This document shows, piece by piece, positions 1 through 8,488 of a DNA stretch of 43,366 nucleotides. Within the stretch, counting starts at the first letter, position 1; each line of letters opens with the position of its first letter. The notes under the pieces were generated by a model that was given only the letters and a program-made list of their open reading frames with translations, made no database searches and was not told where the DNA came from. The DNA comes from Alphaproteobacteria bacterium (GTDB lineage Bacteria > Pseudomonadota > Alphaproteobacteria > Micropepsales > Micropepsaceae): contig JACADY010000079.1 in NCBI GenBank assembly GCA_013389115.1, positions 1-43,366 on the forward strand. The letters are read 5' to 3'. A program made the translations under genes and the position numbers.

Positions 1-17
1 ACTGAAAGCTCACAGCT

Positions 18-119
18 AGAGCGGCCTCGCCCTCAATCGGAATCGTCACGCCGCTCTATCCCTTTGTCTTGTCGCAACGTTTAGCGGAAAACCGGTGCCC
101 ACTTTTCCGCACGTTGCTC
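18..119. repeat. Composite palindromic repeat, copy 1
   Basis: The first module is a hairpin with AGCGGC and GCCGCT arms at about 20-57. A T-rich spacer follows, then a second module at 84-110 whose arms are GCGGAAAA and TTTTCCGC around the loop CCGGTGCCCAC. Related copies occur at 7601-7826, 26392-26497 and 33222-33344. The first module is nearly identical to that at 33222. It is non-coding and resembles intergenic palindromic repeats of alphaproteobacterial genomes. Confidence 0.75.
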
Positions 120-185
120 GGCCACCGCCTCACCCTTCGCGGCTCGCGAAGGCTCGCACCTCAGGGCGAGGACTCATGTAAAAAG

Positions 186-232
186 CCTCATCCTTGAGTT
201 AGCCGCCCTTCGCGGCCCTCGAAGAATGAGGG
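186..232. repeat. Imperfect palindrome with inner hairpin
   Basis: Outer arms CCTCATCCTTGAG and CTCGAAGAATGAGG pair with one mismatch and one bulge. They enclose a smaller CCGC/GCGG hairpin. The outer-stem-plus-inner-hairpin plan and the CTCGA...ATGA motif are shared with the larger element at 287-375, so the two are probably related non-coding repeats. Confidence 0.55.
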
Positions 233-286
233 AGCACCCCTTGACTCTCAAGGCCGTACACTTGACTGGGCCATCCAGGCACCCCT

Positions 287-375
287 GTCATTCTCGAGCC
301 CGCCTTTAGCGGGCGAAGAGAATCCAGGTTTCTTACGCTGGATCCTCTTCGCGGCTCTCGCCGCTCGAGGATGAC
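287..375. repeat. Large nested inverted repeat
   Basis: The left arm (287-327) and right arm (338-375) are imperfect reverse complements, both reading GTCAT(T/C)CTCGAG inward and ending AATCCAG or GATCCAG next to a 10-base spacer. Each arm carries its own small hairpin (CCCGC/GCGGG on the left, GCGGC/GCCGC on the right), so the element can fold as a cruciform with side stems. The inner hairpins differ in sequence but both keep pairing. Confidence 0.7.
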
Positions 376-427
376 CCGATAAGGTGGATGGCCCGTACTC
401 GCAGAGCCATGATCGTTGAGGCTTTGG

Positions 428-1720
428 CTAAATCCCAAGCCTGTCGCGCAAGGCGTAGAAGCTCATCGCCATCGCCTGAAGCGGCGCACGCAGCCAAGCC
501 CCCCCCGGAAAGGCGGGAATCGGTACCTGCGCCATCAGCTCAAAGCCTTCAGGCTTTCCCGTCAATGCCTCACCCATGAGCGTGCCCATGAGACCGGCCA
601 GCATCACGCCCTGGCCCGAATAGCCCTGAGTGAAAAGAATATTCGGCGCAAGGCGGCCCGCGTGCATCATCCGGTTCAATGTCACGCCCACAAGGCCGCC
701 CCAGGTATAATCGAGGCGCGTGTCCCTCAGCTGGGGAAAGACGTGCAGCATCGGCCTTCGCACCAGCCCGGCGACGTCCGCAGGGTCGCCCGGCCAATAG
801 CTTTCGCCGCCACCAAAGAGAAGCCGGTGGTCGGGGGTGAGGCGATAGTAATCGACCACATATTTGGTGTCGGCGACTGCGATGTCATCCCGGATGAGCG
901 CGCGCGCGCGGGCCTCGCCCAAGGGTTCGGTTGCCGCGACATAGACATTGATCGGAAAAAGGCGGGATTGCAGCTCTGGCACGAGGTGGCCGAGATAAGA
1001 ATCCCCAGCGAGGATGAGCGCGCGACACTGCACGGTGCCCGCAGCCGTGCGCACCCTTATCTGTGCACCGCGCTCGATCGCGATCGCTTTTGAATCCTCG
1101 TGCAGATGCGCGCCCTGGCCGTTGGCCGCTTCAGCGAGACCCAGCGCGTAGTTGAGTGGGTGGAGATGTCCGCCGCCCGCATCGAGCACCGCGCCGTGAT
1201 AGCGGGTGGTCGCCACTATTTCGGCCACGGCGTCCTTGGGGAGAAAGCGCAGGTGGCGGTAGCCGTAGCGGCTGGAGAGGTGTTCAACGTGATCTTTCAG
1301 TTGCGCGACGTCGCGCCTCGACCAGGCGGCGAGCAGGAGGCCGGGCTTCAGGTCGCAAGCAATCGCATGGCGCGCCACACGCTCCTCCAGCAGCTCGCGT
1401 CCCCGCTCAGCGAGGCGCCACATGGCGCGCGCACTTTCCTCGCCATACTCACGCTCAAGGTCACGCTGGGGGTGACGAAGCCCGGTATGGATCTGCCCGC
1501 CATTGCGGCCCGAGGCACCCCAGCCGATCGCCCTTGCTTCCAGGAGGCGCACGATGCTGCCGCGCTCGGCCAGCGTCAGCGCCGCCGCAAGGCCGGTGAA
1601 GCCGCCGCCGATCACGCAGACATCCGCTCGCACATCGCCTTCGAGGCGCGGCCAGCGCTGGGCGCTAGCCATTGTGGCGGCGTAGTAGGTGGGGGCGTGG
1701 TGCAAGCCGTTCATGCTCAT
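428..1720 (-). CDS. DAO-family FAD-dependent oxidase (PuuB/OrdL-like)
   Basis: This is a 430-residue flavoprotein of the D-amino-acid-oxidase family. The dinucleotide-binding motif VIGGGFTGLAAALTLAERG lies at about residues 36-54. GASGRNGGQIHTG follows near residue 70, and GYSGQGVMLAGLMG lies close to the C-terminus; both are typical of gamma-glutamylputrescine oxidase and related amine oxidases. The likely reaction is oxidative deamination of a small amine or amino acid in the cytoplasm, with substrate unknown. The frame stays open to a TTG at 1753, but the first ATG is at 1720, preceded by a GAAGG Shine-Dalgarno-like stretch, and another lies at 1714. It is divergent from the DUF3126 gene, and no putrescine or amino-acid pathway gene is beside it. 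Confidence 0.85.
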   Translation of the reverse strand: MSMNGLHHAPTYYAATMASAQRWPRLEGDVRADVCVIGGGFTGLAAALTLAERGSIVRLLEARAIGWGASGRNGGQIHTGLRHPQRDLEREYGEESARAMWRLAERGRELLEERVARHAIACDLKPGLLLAAWSRRDVAQLKDHVEHLSSRYGYRHLRFLPKDAVAEIVATTRYHGAVLDAGGGHLHPLNYALGLAEAANGQGAHLHEDSKAIAIERGAQIRVRTAAGTVQCRALILAGDSYLGHLVPELQSRLFPINVYVAATEPLGEARARALIRDDIAVADTKYVVDYYRLTPDHRLLFGGGESYWPGDPADVAGLVRRPMLHVFPQLRDTRLDYTWGGLVGVTLNRMMHAGRLAPNILFTQGYSGQGVMLAGLMGTLMGEALTGKPEGFELMAQVPIPAFPGGAWLRAPLQAMAMSFYALRDRLGI

Positions 1721-1762
1721 GCAGTTGAAGCCTTCGCTTGACCAAGAAGTCAATGTCGGGGA

Positions 1763-2050
1763 ATGTCCCGGCCTTCACGCCAACCCGATGCGCGGCGCAT
1801 GGCCGCCATCCTACGCGAGGCATATCCACCCGTGGACACAAGCGAAATCCTGCGCGTCCAGAAGTATCTCCGCGACACCTTCCGGCTCGACACGATCGTG
1901 CTCAAAAAGCGCACCAACAAGAGCGACTCGGTCGAAGTCTATGTCGGCGATGAATTCGTCGGCGTCGTGTTCAAGGACGAAGAGGACGGGGAAGTGTCCT
2001 ATGCCTTCAACATGGCCATTCTTGAAATGGACCTTCCGCCGGCGAAATAG
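1763..2050 (+). CDS. DUF3126 family protein
   Basis: A small cytoplasmic protein of unknown function. The core matches DUF3126, a short alphaproteobacterial family: VQKYLRDTF near the start, then SVEVYVGDEFVGVVFKDEED and NMAILEMDL. Family members are usually about 70 residues and start close to the DTSEI segment. A GTG at 1832 would give a protein of that size, while the ATG at 1763 adds 23 residues, so the start is uncertain. The gene is divergent from the FAD oxidase. Confidence 0.8.
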   Translation: MSRPSRQPDARRMAAILREAYPPVDTSEILRVQKYLRDTFRLDTIVLKKRTNKSDSVEVYVGDEFVGVVFKDEEDGEVSYAFNMAILEMDLPPAK

Positions 2051-2144
2051 ATTCGCCTGGCGTTTGAATTCCATTCATGCCGAAAACCGGGAACCTTCCC
2101 CCTCTTTGCGGGAAGATACCTTTCGGCACAGCGCCCCATGATCC

Positions 2145-2939
2145 TCACCGCGCCTGAAACGATGCGATCAGATCCATGACGCGCGCGTCGATGCTGCGCC
2201 ACTGCTCCAGGTGCTTGCGCTTGAACTGATATTGCAGCGTGACGTCGCCGCCAATCTCGGTGATGCGCCGGCAGTCGGGTGCCTTGACCTCGTCGGTCGG
2301 CTTGGCGCAGCGATAGACGAGCACGTTGCCGGCGCCGTCGGTGCCGACGAACAGGTCATCGCCAAAAAAGCCCGAGGTCTCGCCAAAGGTGAAGGCGGCA
2401 AGGTTGTCGGGCCCCGGCGCGCCATTCGGATCGGTGACCTGCTGCATGTATATGCGGTCGAGGCGGTTGCGTTCCGTCATCGAGGACTTGCTGCGCTGCA
2501 ATGTGATGAAGAGGACGTTGGAGTCCGCCGAGACATCCTCAAAGGCTTCGTCGTTCGCCGTCTCGTATCCGGTCAGGTCGGGTAGCAGCGCGTAAAGCGA
2601 GACCTCCTCAAAGAGGCCGCCCGCCCGTGTCGCGGGAATGCGTGTGTAGTTCGCGGGCACCGAGAAATTCTTGCTGCCAACGGTGAGGGAAATGCGGTCG
2701 TGCGAGGCGGTCGGCTTTGGATTGTTGCCCACGATGTCCGAGGGGGTCGGACCCAAATAGTAGATGAGGAACAGGATCCCGAACGCGGCGATGCCCAGCG
2801 CGATCAAAAGCGGCGGCCGCCACCCTGAGTGGCGAATGATGCGCTCCCCGCCTTGGCCATCGTTGCCCATCGACATCACACGCTGATCCCCTGAACAAAC
2901 AGCGCCACTCAAGTCTACGGAATCCTTGGTCTCTTCCAT
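2145..2939 (-). CDS. Hypothetical single-pass membrane protein
   Basis: No family recognised. The 264-residue product has a hydrophilic N-terminus, one hydrophobic segment (PLLIALGIAAFGILFLIYYL, about residues 43-62) and a soluble part of roughly 200 residues, probably periplasmic. That part has two well-spaced cysteines near the C-terminal end (YRCAK and DCRRI), which could form a disulfide. No clear Shine-Dalgarno precedes the ATG at 2939; ATGs at 2876 and 2870 would keep the membrane segment. Composition and codon use match the neighbours, so it looks native. Confidence 0.7.
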   Translation of the reverse strand: MEETKDSVDLSGAVCSGDQRVMSMGNDGQGGERIIRHSGWRPPLLIALGIAAFGILFLIYYLGPTPSDIVGNNPKPTASHDRISLTVGSKNFSVPANYTRIPATRAGGLFEEVSLYALLPDLTGYETANDEAFEDVSADSNVLFITLQRSKSSMTERNRLDRIYMQQVTDPNGAPGPDNLAAFTFGETSGFFGDDLFVGTDGAGNVLVYRCAKPTDEVKAPDCRRITEIGGDVTLQYQFKRKHLEQWRSIDARVMDLIASFQAR

Positions 2940-3169
2940 AGATCTAAGAGATGCTGCTCTGCCACAGAAGGGCCGAATACAGCCAGATAGGAGCGCAGGA
3001 CAGCGTTAATTCTTTGTGAATTTGACAATCATAGGACGAATTCATGTATCTGTCATTCACATAGTTGCGCCGTGACGGCGCGAGTGTTTCTTGATGAGCC
3101 GTTAACGCCCCGGCTTCCTGGCATGCAGGGTGCTTTTTCCTCAGCCTGGATCGTGGTTGGGGGTTGAAG

Positions 3170-3487
3170 ATGGCTCTTAGTGGGACATTTGCATTCTGTA
3201 TCGTCGCGGGGTTCATCTTCTCGAACGCGCTGGCGAACTTCATCCTGCTCATCACGCGGCAAAGCGCACCGCTCGTCTATCGGCCGCGCAACGACATGGA
3301 GCGGATCGCCGCGCTGGGACTTGTCACCTTCACCGGCCCCGCGGTGCTGTTCGACAACGCGCTCAAGTCCTATGCCGAGACGCAGCGGCCCTTTCAGCTC
3401 TGCTTCAGCCTCGGCATCGTCTTCGTCTGGAGCTTCCTCATCGGTGTCGTCGTCGTGCGCACGCTCCAGCTGGCGGGGCTGATTTAG
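3170..3487 (+). CDS. Small membrane protein, DUF6949-like
   Basis: A 105-residue protein with two or three hydrophobic helices: GTFAFCIVAGFIFSNALANF near the start, a middle segment with TFTGPAVLFDNALK, and a C-terminal helix with FSLGIVFVWSFLIGVVVV. The plan resembles the small alphaproteobacterial membrane family DUF6949, recalled from memory and not searched. A TTG at 3164 is in frame two codons upstream; the ATG is preferred. Its stop overlaps the end of convergent msrQ by 4 bases. Function unknown. Confidence 0.7.
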   Translation: MALSGTFAFCIVAGFIFSNALANFILLITRQSAPLVYRPRNDMERIAALGLVTFTGPAVLFDNALKSYAETQRPFQLCFSLGIVFVWSFLIGVVVVRTLQLAGLI

Positions 3488-4101
3488 GCGGGGCGCGGGA
3501 TGGGTCCCGGCCGCGGTCTCCAGCGCTTCGTCAGGGTACGGACAATTCGATAGAGCAGAAGGGCGCCAACAATCGCGGCGTAGATGAGCGGCTCGGCCGG
3601 CCAGGATTTGACCGAGAGGATGTAGTGCACGATCACCGCGACCGCGATGGCGTAGGTGAGGGTGTGCAGCTGGCCCCAGGCCCGCGCGCCCAGCCGCTTG
3701 ATCATGGCGTTGTTCGATGTAAGCGTGAGCGGCACCAACATCAAAAGGGCCGCCATGCCGATCGTGATGAACCAGCGCCGCGTGATGTCGCGCCAGATCG
3801 CACTCAGATCGAGGCCCTGGTCGAGCACGACATAGGTCAGAAAATGCAAGGCCGCGTATGCGAAGCACAAGAGCCCGAAGGCACGGCGATAGCGCAGGAG
3901 ATTGATGCCGGCGTGATTGCGCAATGGCGTTACGCAAAGGGCCGCGATGAGAAAGCGCAAAGCCCATAGTCCTAAATGATGTTCGAGCACGCGCGTCGGA
4001 TCGGCGCCCAGCCAGCCGCTGAAGGCGGCATAGAAGAGGTAGAGCGCAGGAATGAAGCCCGCCACGTAAAGCGCGAGCCGGTCGTAGCGGCGCCAGATCA
4101 T
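3484..4101 (-). CDS. msrQ: MsrQ, heme-binding membrane subunit of MsrPQ
   Basis: Membrane b-type cytochrome that passes electrons to MsrP for repair of oxidised methionines in periplasmic proteins. The 205-residue product has about six hydrophobic helices with histidines typical of the ferric-reductase-like domain: LEHHLGLWALRF, AALHFLTYVV and VIVHYILSVK. It lies directly downstream of msrP. The msrP stop at 4104-4106 is followed two bases later by ATG 4101; a TTG at 4107 overlapping that stop is an alternative start. The gene order (catalytic subunit, then membrane subunit) is the usual one. Confidence 0.93.
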   Translation of the reverse strand: MIWRRYDRLALYVAGFIPALYLFYAAFSGWLGADPTRVLEHHLGLWALRFLIAALCVTPLRNHAGINLLRYRRAFGLLCFAYAALHFLTYVVLDQGLDLSAIWRDITRRWFITIGMAALLMLVPLTLTSNNAMIKRLGARAWGQLHTLTYAIAVAVIVHYILSVKSWPAEPLIYAAIVGALLLYRIVRTLTKRWRPRPGPIPRPA

Positions 4102-4103
4102 GC

Positions 4104-5042
4104 TCAATAATCCTTGCGCAGATCCTGACCGGCATAAAGGCCGGCGACGTGCTCTGCATAGCCGTTGAACATCAAGGTATCGCGGCGGCTTGCAAAAACG
4201 CTCCCGTCGATGCGCCGCTCGGTCGCCTGGCTCCAGCGGGGATGGTCAACCTCTGGGTTCACGTTCGAATAAAAGCCGTATTCGCCGGGATTCTGACGGT
4301 TCCAGGAGGTCGGGGGCTGGTTCTCAACGAGTGCAATGCGCACGATCGACTTGATGCTCTTGAAGCCGTATTTCCACGGCACAACGAGCCGAATGGGCGC
4401 GCCGTTCTGATTGGGCAGCGTCTCGCCATAAAGTCCCACCGCCAGGATGGTGAGCGGATGCATCGCCTCATCGAGGCGCAGGCCCTCGACATAGGGCCAT
4501 TCGAGCGCGGGGAAATAGGCGGACTGACCCGGCATCTCTTCTGGCCGCACGAGGGTTTCGAAGGCGACGTATTTTGCGCTGCCCAGCGGTTCGACGCGCT
4601 TGAGAAGCTCGGCCAAGGGAAACCCGATCCAGGGGATCACCATGGACCAGCCTTCGACGCAACGCAGGCGATAGATGCGCTCCTCGAGCGGCATCGCCTT
4701 GATGAGATCCTCAACGCCGAACTCGGTCGGGTTGGCGACCAGCCCGCCCACCTTCACGCTCCAAGGGGAAGTCGTCAGCTTGCCGGCATAATAGGCGGGG
4801 TCGTCCTTGCCCGTGCCGAACTCATAGTAGTTGTTGAAGCTCGTCACGTTCTCAAGCGGCGTCTTTGCCTCATCGGTGCCATAGGGGCCGGGCGCGGCCA
4901 TGAGGGGGGCGGCAGAGGCGGGAAAAGGCACGCCAACAAGGCCGAGCGCGGCGGCGGCCTTCATGAAGTCGCGGCGGCGGAGGTAAACCTCCTTCGGCGT
5001 GATGCCGGAAGCCTTGATCGTGGGGTCTTTCCAGATGGCCAT
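4104..5042 (-). CDS. msrP: MsrP, molybdopterin methionine sulfoxide reductase
   Basis: Catalytic subunit of the MsrPQ system, reducing protein-bound methionine sulfoxide in the periplasm with a molybdenum cofactor. The 312-residue length is normal. A Tat signal [16 protein letters not shown] starts at residue 22, so the protein is exported folded. The molybdenum-ligand cysteine is in [11 protein letters not shown] (C128), followed by PWIGFPL as in the sulfite-oxidase fold. Start ATG 5042 has a good Shine-Dalgarno (GGAGGACACT). msrQ follows immediately, so the two form an operon. Such systems respond to hypochlorite or envelope oxidation elsewhere; no regulator is adjacent here. Confidence 0.95.
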   Translation of the reverse strand: MAIWKDPTIKASGITPKEVYLRRRDFMKAAAALGLVGVPFPASAAPLMAAPGPYGTDEAKTPLENVTSFNNYYEFGTGKDDPAYYAGKLTTSPWSVKVGGLVANPTEFGVEDLIKAMPLEERIYRLRCVEGWSMVIPWIGFPLAELLKRVEPLGSAKYVAFETLVRPEEMPGQSAYFPALEWPYVEGLRLDEAMHPLTILAVGLYGETLPNQNGAPIRLVVPWKYGFKSIKSIVRIALVENQPPTSWNRQNPGEYGFYSNVNPEVDHPRWSQATERRIDGSVFASRRDTLMFNGYAEHVAGLYAGQDLRKDY

Positions 5043-5108
5043 AGTGTCCTCCGCGTTATTGCATCAATCTCACAATTGATACGGCGTTGGCACCAGCCTT
5101 GTTACCCT

Positions 5109-5141
5109 GGCGGCGCTTCACGGGAATGTGAAAGCGCCGCC
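5109..5141 (-). terminator. Candidate terminator hairpin after phoH
   Basis: GGCGGCGCTT-CAC and GTGAAAGCGCCGCC pair with a single bulge around a GGAAT loop, giving a long GC-rich stem 17 bases past the phoH stop and upstream of msrP. It lacks a run of T after the stem on the minus strand, so it may be a pause or a Rho-assisted end. Confidence 0.5.
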
Positions 5142-5157
5142 GTAAGGTGCAATTTTG

Positions 5158-5910
5158 TTAGAGGACGTCGAGCATGCTCGCCACCAGCGGGTGGCGCACG
5201 ATGTCGGTCTGGGTGAACTGGATCACCGCCACGTCCTCGACCTTGGCCAGCTTGCCGGCAACATCGGCAAAACCGCTCATGCCGGGCAGAAGATCGGTCT
5301 GATCGGGGTCGCCCGTCAGCACCATGGTCGAGTGCCAGCCGAGCCGGGTGAGCAGCATCTTCAGCTGACCATAGGTGCAGTTCTGCGCTTCATCGATGAC
5401 GATGAAGGCATTGTTGAGCGTGCGGCCGCGCATGTACGCAACGGGCGCAATCTCGATCGATCCGTCGCCGATGAGCGCCTTGAGGCGCTTGGCGCCGAGG
5501 CGTTCGGAGAGCGCATCGTAGAGGGGACGCAGATAAGGCGCGAGCTTGTCTTCCAGATCACCAGGCAGGAAGCCCAGATTCTCGCCCGCTTCGACCGCGG
5601 GGCGCGAGAGGAGAATGCGGCCGATGCGGCCATCCTCGAGCGCCTCCACTGCCTTGGCGATCGCGAGATAGGTCTTGCCCGTGCCCGCCGGCCCCAAGGC
5701 GCAGACGAGGTTGTGGCGGTCAATCGCTTCCAAGAGCATCCGTTGATTGTCGCCGCATGGGCGGACATTACGCACGTAACCCCTGTCGCGCTGGTCCTTT
5801 TCCAGCGGGCTCCAGGCCGCCCCTTGCGGGAAGAGCTGGTGCACCTTGGGTGTACCGTCTGCATCGAACTCACGATCGCGCGCCTTGGCGCGCGCGTTAC
5901 GCTTCGCCAT
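5158..5910 (-). CDS. PhoH family ATPase
   Basis: Cytoplasmic P-loop ATPase of the PhoH family; members are linked to RNA metabolism and, in some bacteria, phosphate starvation. Walker A is GPAGTGKT at residues 73-80 and Walker B is FIVIDEAQN at about 168-176, followed by LTGDPDQTDLLPG, a family hallmark. The product is 250 residues, a short PhoH-core form without an added RNA-binding or PIN domain. Start ATG 5910 has a strong GAGGAGGAC Shine-Dalgarno; the frame continues 7 codons upstream without one. A perfect 7-base inverted repeat lies about 140 bases upstream (6049-6065). No ybeY or ybeZ partner is beside it. Confidence 0.92.
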   Translation of the reverse strand: MAKRNARAKARDREFDADGTPKVHQLFPQGAAWSPLEKDQRDRGYVRNVRPCGDNQRMLLEAIDRHNLVCALGPAGTGKTYLAIAKAVEALEDGRIGRILLSRPAVEAGENLGFLPGDLEDKLAPYLRPLYDALSERLGAKRLKALIGDGSIEIAPVAYMRGRTLNNAFIVIDEAQNCTYGQLKMLLTRLGWHSTMVLTGDPDQTDLLPGMSGFADVAGKLAKVEDVAVIQFTQTDIVRHPLVASMLDVL

Positions 5911-6226
5911 TACGTCCTCCTCGGGTCGCAACGTTTTGCTTCGGATATGAAAAGGAGATGTGGAAGGAATGCGGCGCCGCGTTGAGGCCAGATACTCTGT
6001 CTCTGCGATGGGTCACGCCGTCAGTACCCCCTCCGAATCGGACCGCCTGTGATTAAGGTAATCACCTGTGGCCGTCATCGTCCCCCTTTTCTTTTGCTGC
6101 CAAGGCGGGTTTGGGTGAATCGGTGCCCCAAGCGCCACGCCTCAGCGTTCGCAAAGCGTGCGCCCGCTTACCTTAAGATTCCGTGTCGGAGATCGTCACG
6201 GCGGCGTCACGAATCTGCTGGCGTAA
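5911..6226. other. Intergenic region upstream of phoH
   Basis: This stretch of 316 bases lies between the phoH start and the end of the gene at 6227. It holds the phoH ribosome-binding site, presumably its promoter, and the palindrome at 6049-6065. An AT-richer tract at about 6080-6120 has no recognisable element. The open frames across it show no family resemblance and overlap the neighbouring gene. Confidence 0.5.
6049..6065. promoter_or_regulatory. Perfect inverted repeat, possible operator
   Basis: GTGATTA-AGG-TAATCAC is a perfect 7-base inverted repeat with a 3-base spacer, in the phoH upstream region about 140 bases before its start. The size and symmetry fit a dimeric helix-turn-helix regulator site. 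No second copy was noticed in the window, and the regulator is unknown. Confidence 0.4.
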
Positions 6227-7246
6227 TCAGGCTTTGGCAAAGCGCCAGGCCGCGACGATCCAGTCGAGCAATTCGGCTACGCGCATCGCATAGGCATCGC
6301 GCGCCACCAGGCGGGCATTCTCATCGCCAAGGAAGGCCTTCTCCAGCGCGTCGGTCAGGGCGAGCAATCGGCGCTCATTGATGCCGAGTGCCTCCTGCAG
6401 TGGGTCGGTGATGACGCCCGAGACCGCCGAGAACACCGCCATAATGGCAAGCACGCCCGTCGTCGAGGCGGCCGTCAACGCCGCACCCGGCGCGGCTGGC
6501 GTCAAGCTGTGCCAAAGCGTCCCGATGATCTCGCCAAAGGGAAGGGTGCCGGCCACGATCTTCTGCGCGATCACCTGCGCAAGGCCAGGGCCCAGTGTCC
6601 ACACGCCGGGCGTGAACTGGTGGAGGAAGGCCGCGCCCGCACCGGCGGTGAGGACCGCATTGGCAATCTCGCCCGCGGCAAACCTTGAGTTCGTGTAGAT
6701 CGCCAGCGATTCGGCCAGCTTCTGGTTCAACCGCTCACGCTCATATGCGCCCCAGGGTCCGTTCAGCGCTTCGAGCGCGCTGAGGAGGCGGGCATCGCGC
6801 AGGATTTCCTCGCCCAGCGCATCGCGGCGGCTGACCCGATCGCCATCATCATGCGGAAGCTGGAACAATTCGGTGTGGAGGCGCCATTCGATTTCACGCG
6901 AGACATCCGTACGCATGAAGATTTCCCGCGCGCGCAGCCAATCGGCGGTGCGCCTGCGGCCGGCCTTTTCGACGCCCCATGCGACACCCTTCACCATCAA
7001 GGCGGGGCCAACCAGAGCCGCGTTCAGCGGCGCGCGCCACAGATCATGGCCGATCGCCTGCCGGTGAATTTCCATCGCGCCTGCGAGGCGGTAATTGCGC
7101 GCAATGAATTCGGGAATGCGCGAGCGCACTTTGCGGAAATAGCGCGCAACGGCTTCATCGACGATCGCGCGCGCCACCTCAGGGCCAATGGCGGGCAGGC
7201 CGAAAGGTTCGCCGTCACGGACGGTCACCGGCACGCTCGTCGTCAT
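6227..7246 (-). CDS. Hypothetical protein with hydrophobic C-terminal half
   Basis: Family not recognised. The 339-residue product starts with a charged helical half (VDEAVARYFRKVRSRIPEFI, many Arg and Glu) and continues with Gly/Ala-rich hydrophobic stretches (VLTAGAGAAFLHQF, APGAALTAASTTGVLAIMAV) that look like two or three membrane-inserted helices, ending in an amphipathic helix. No catalytic motif is visible. Start ATG 7246 has AGGAG six bases upstream; the frame runs on to 7306 without a better site. It lies 34 bases downstream of the SemiSWEET gene on the same strand, so the two may be cotranscribed. Confidence 0.7.
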   Translation of the reverse strand: MTTSVPVTVRDGEPFGLPAIGPEVARAIVDEAVARYFRKVRSRIPEFIARNYRLAGAMEIHRQAIGHDLWRAPLNAALVGPALMVKGVAWGVEKAGRRRTADWLRAREIFMRTDVSREIEWRLHTELFQLPHDDGDRVSRRDALGEEILRDARLLSALEALNGPWGAYERERLNQKLAESLAIYTNSRFAAGEIANAVLTAGAGAAFLHQFTPGVWTLGPGLAQVIAQKIVAGTLPFGEIIGTLWHSLTPAAPGAALTAASTTGVLAIMAVFSAVSGVITDPLQEALGINERRLLALTDALEKAFLGDENARLVARDAYAMRVAELLDWIVAAWRFAKA

Positions 7247-7280
7247 GTTCGCTCCTGCCTTCATGGCTGCGTTCAATCCC

Positions 7281-7535
7281 TCAAGGCCGCCACTTGATCC
7301 AGGCAATGACGCCCAACAACATGAGCGTCACCACGTTCGCGGCCATGACCGCGTAAGAGTTGACCATGACCCCATAGATTAGCCAACAGAAGAGGCCACT
7401 GCCGAACATCACAAGCCAGAGAGTGGAGATATCCTCCGCCGATCCGGAGGACCAAGTCTTTGCGACCTGCGGAAAAAAGGCACAGGTCGTCAGCGTCGCG
7501 GCGAGAAAGCCAACTCCCTCAACGCCGAAATCCAT
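7281..7535 (-). CDS. SemiSWEET-type sugar transporter (PQ-loop)
   Basis: An 84-residue inner-membrane protein with three predicted helices, the size of one SemiSWEET half-transporter, which works as a dimer to move sugars by facilitated diffusion. The PQ motif lies in TCAFFPQVAKTWSSGSAEDIS near the end of helix 1. The serine/aspartate stretch and WLIYGVMVNSYAV in the later helices fit the family. Start ATG 7535 has a GGGAGGAT Shine-Dalgarno 5 bases upstream. The substrate cannot be told from sequence. Confidence 0.85.
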   Translation of the reverse strand: MDFGVEGVGFLAATLTTCAFFPQVAKTWSSGSAEDISTLWLVMFGSGLFCWLIYGVMVNSYAVMAANVVTLMLLGVIAWIKWRP

Positions 7536-7948
7536 GGACAATCCTCCCGCTGTTCTTGTGCCGGCCGGCGCGACGGTTAAACCGACCCGCCGCAGCTCTT
7601 AGAGCAAGATGCGTTCAAATTGAATCGGCATCGTGCTCCAGGTCTTTGGTTGTCGCGTGATTTTGCGGAAAACCGGTACCCATTCCCGCCTTCGCGGGGA
7701 CATGCTTTTCCGCATCACGCTCCAGGTCTTTGATTGTCGCGTGATTTTGCGGAAAACCAGTTCCCACTTTTCCGCATCACGCTCTTGAGCATTTCCGGAT
7801 CAACGAGAATCGGGAAATGCTCGCAAGCCTTTGTTTGATTGTGCTTCTTTTAGGCTAACTTGCATCCGGCCTACCATCCCGGGGGCAGGCTCCACATAAA
7901 AAGCCGTTTGGCACAGTACCCCGGCGATTGCATTGAAAGGTCTTAAAG
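7536..7948. other. Gene-free region between divergent genes
   Basis: The 413 bases between the SemiSWEET gene and the carbonic anhydrase homologue are dominated by the composite repeat at 7601-7826. About 65 bases on the left and 120 on the right remain for promoters. A Shine-Dalgarno-like GAAAGG lies just before 7949. Nothing else recognised. Confidence 0.6.
7601..7826. repeat. Composite palindromic repeat, copy 2 (double)
   Basis: The longest copy. Two successive units each read TCTTTG(G/A)TTGTCGCGTGATTTT followed by a GCGGAAAA/TTTTCCGC hairpin (7667-7713 and 7749-7775). The first hairpin has a long loop with a nested CCCGC/GCGGG stem; the second has a short loop CCAGTTCCCAC. A third module (about 7787-7822) is a GAGCATTTCC/GGAAATGCTC hairpin, shared with 26393-26427. 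Confidence 0.8.
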
Positions 7949-8488
7949 ATGCCGCTCTACGCCCTTGAGGATTACGTTCCCGAACTGCCTTCCCCCGGCT
8001 CCTATTGGATCGCGCCGGATGCCCAGGTGATGGGGCGGGTGCGGCTTCTTGCCCAGGCGAGCATATGGTTCGGCGCCGTGTTGCGGGGCGATAATGAATG
8101 GATCACGATCGGGGAGAATACCAATATTCAGGATGGCTCGGTGCTGCATACCGATCTCGGCGTGCCGCTCACCGTCGGGCGGGATGTCACGGTTGGCCAT
8201 CTCGTCATGCTGCATGGCTGCGAGATCGGGGACAATTCCCTTATCGGCATCGGATCCGTCATTCTCAACCGGGCAAGGATCGGAAAGAACTGCCTCATCG
8301 GCGCCAATACGCTGATCCCCGAGGGCAAAGAGATCCCCGACAATTCGATGGTGCTGGGCTCGCCCGGCAAGGTGGTGCGTCAGGTGAGCCCGGAAATGGC
8401 GCAGATGCTGGCCGCGTCGGCCGCACACTATGTCGAGAACTGGAAGCGCTATCGGCGCGAGCTGAGGATCATCCCAGAGCAACAGTGA
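7949..8488 (+). CDS. Gamma-class carbonic anhydrase family protein
   Basis: A left-handed beta-helix protein of the YrdA/PaaY/CaiE-type gamma-carbonic-anhydrase family, 179 residues, cytoplasmic. Hexapeptide repeats run through the middle ([35 protein letters not shown]). The likely metal-binding histidines are in SVLHTD and [10 protein letters not shown], so metal binding is probable; whether it hydrates CO2 is not certain for this subgroup. The C-terminal helix ([20 protein letters not shown]) is typical. It is followed after about 100 bases by the PhoX gene on the same strand. Confidence 0.93.
   Translation: MPLYALEDYVPELPSPGSYWIAPDAQVMGRVRLLAQASIWFGAVLRGDNEWITIGENTNIQDGSVLHTDLGVPLTVGRDVTVGHLVMLHGCEIGDNSLIGIGSVILNRARIGKNCLIGANTLIPEGKEIPDNSMVLGSPGKVVRQVSPEMAQMLAASAAHYVENWKRYRRELRIIPEQQ

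Larger units (their letters stand above)
1..427. other. Gene-free, repeat-rich region
   Basis: No credible gene lies here; the short open frames have no family resemblance. The region holds a copy of the composite palindromic repeat (18-119), a short hairpin (135-153, CCTTCGCG/CGCGAAGG), an imperfect palindrome with an inner hairpin (186-232) and a large nested inverted repeat (287-375). It lies just downstream of the FAD oxidase that ends at 428, so some of these hairpins may end its transcript, but none has a clear T-tract on that strand. Confidence 0.7.

Noticed and set aside
3046-3075. Pho-box-like CTGTCAT
   Set aside because: Only one half-site is present and the second does not match at the required spacing.
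4149-5216. Plus-strand 355-codon frame
   Set aside because: It is antisense to msrP, which has all family motifs; high GC makes long antisense frames common here.
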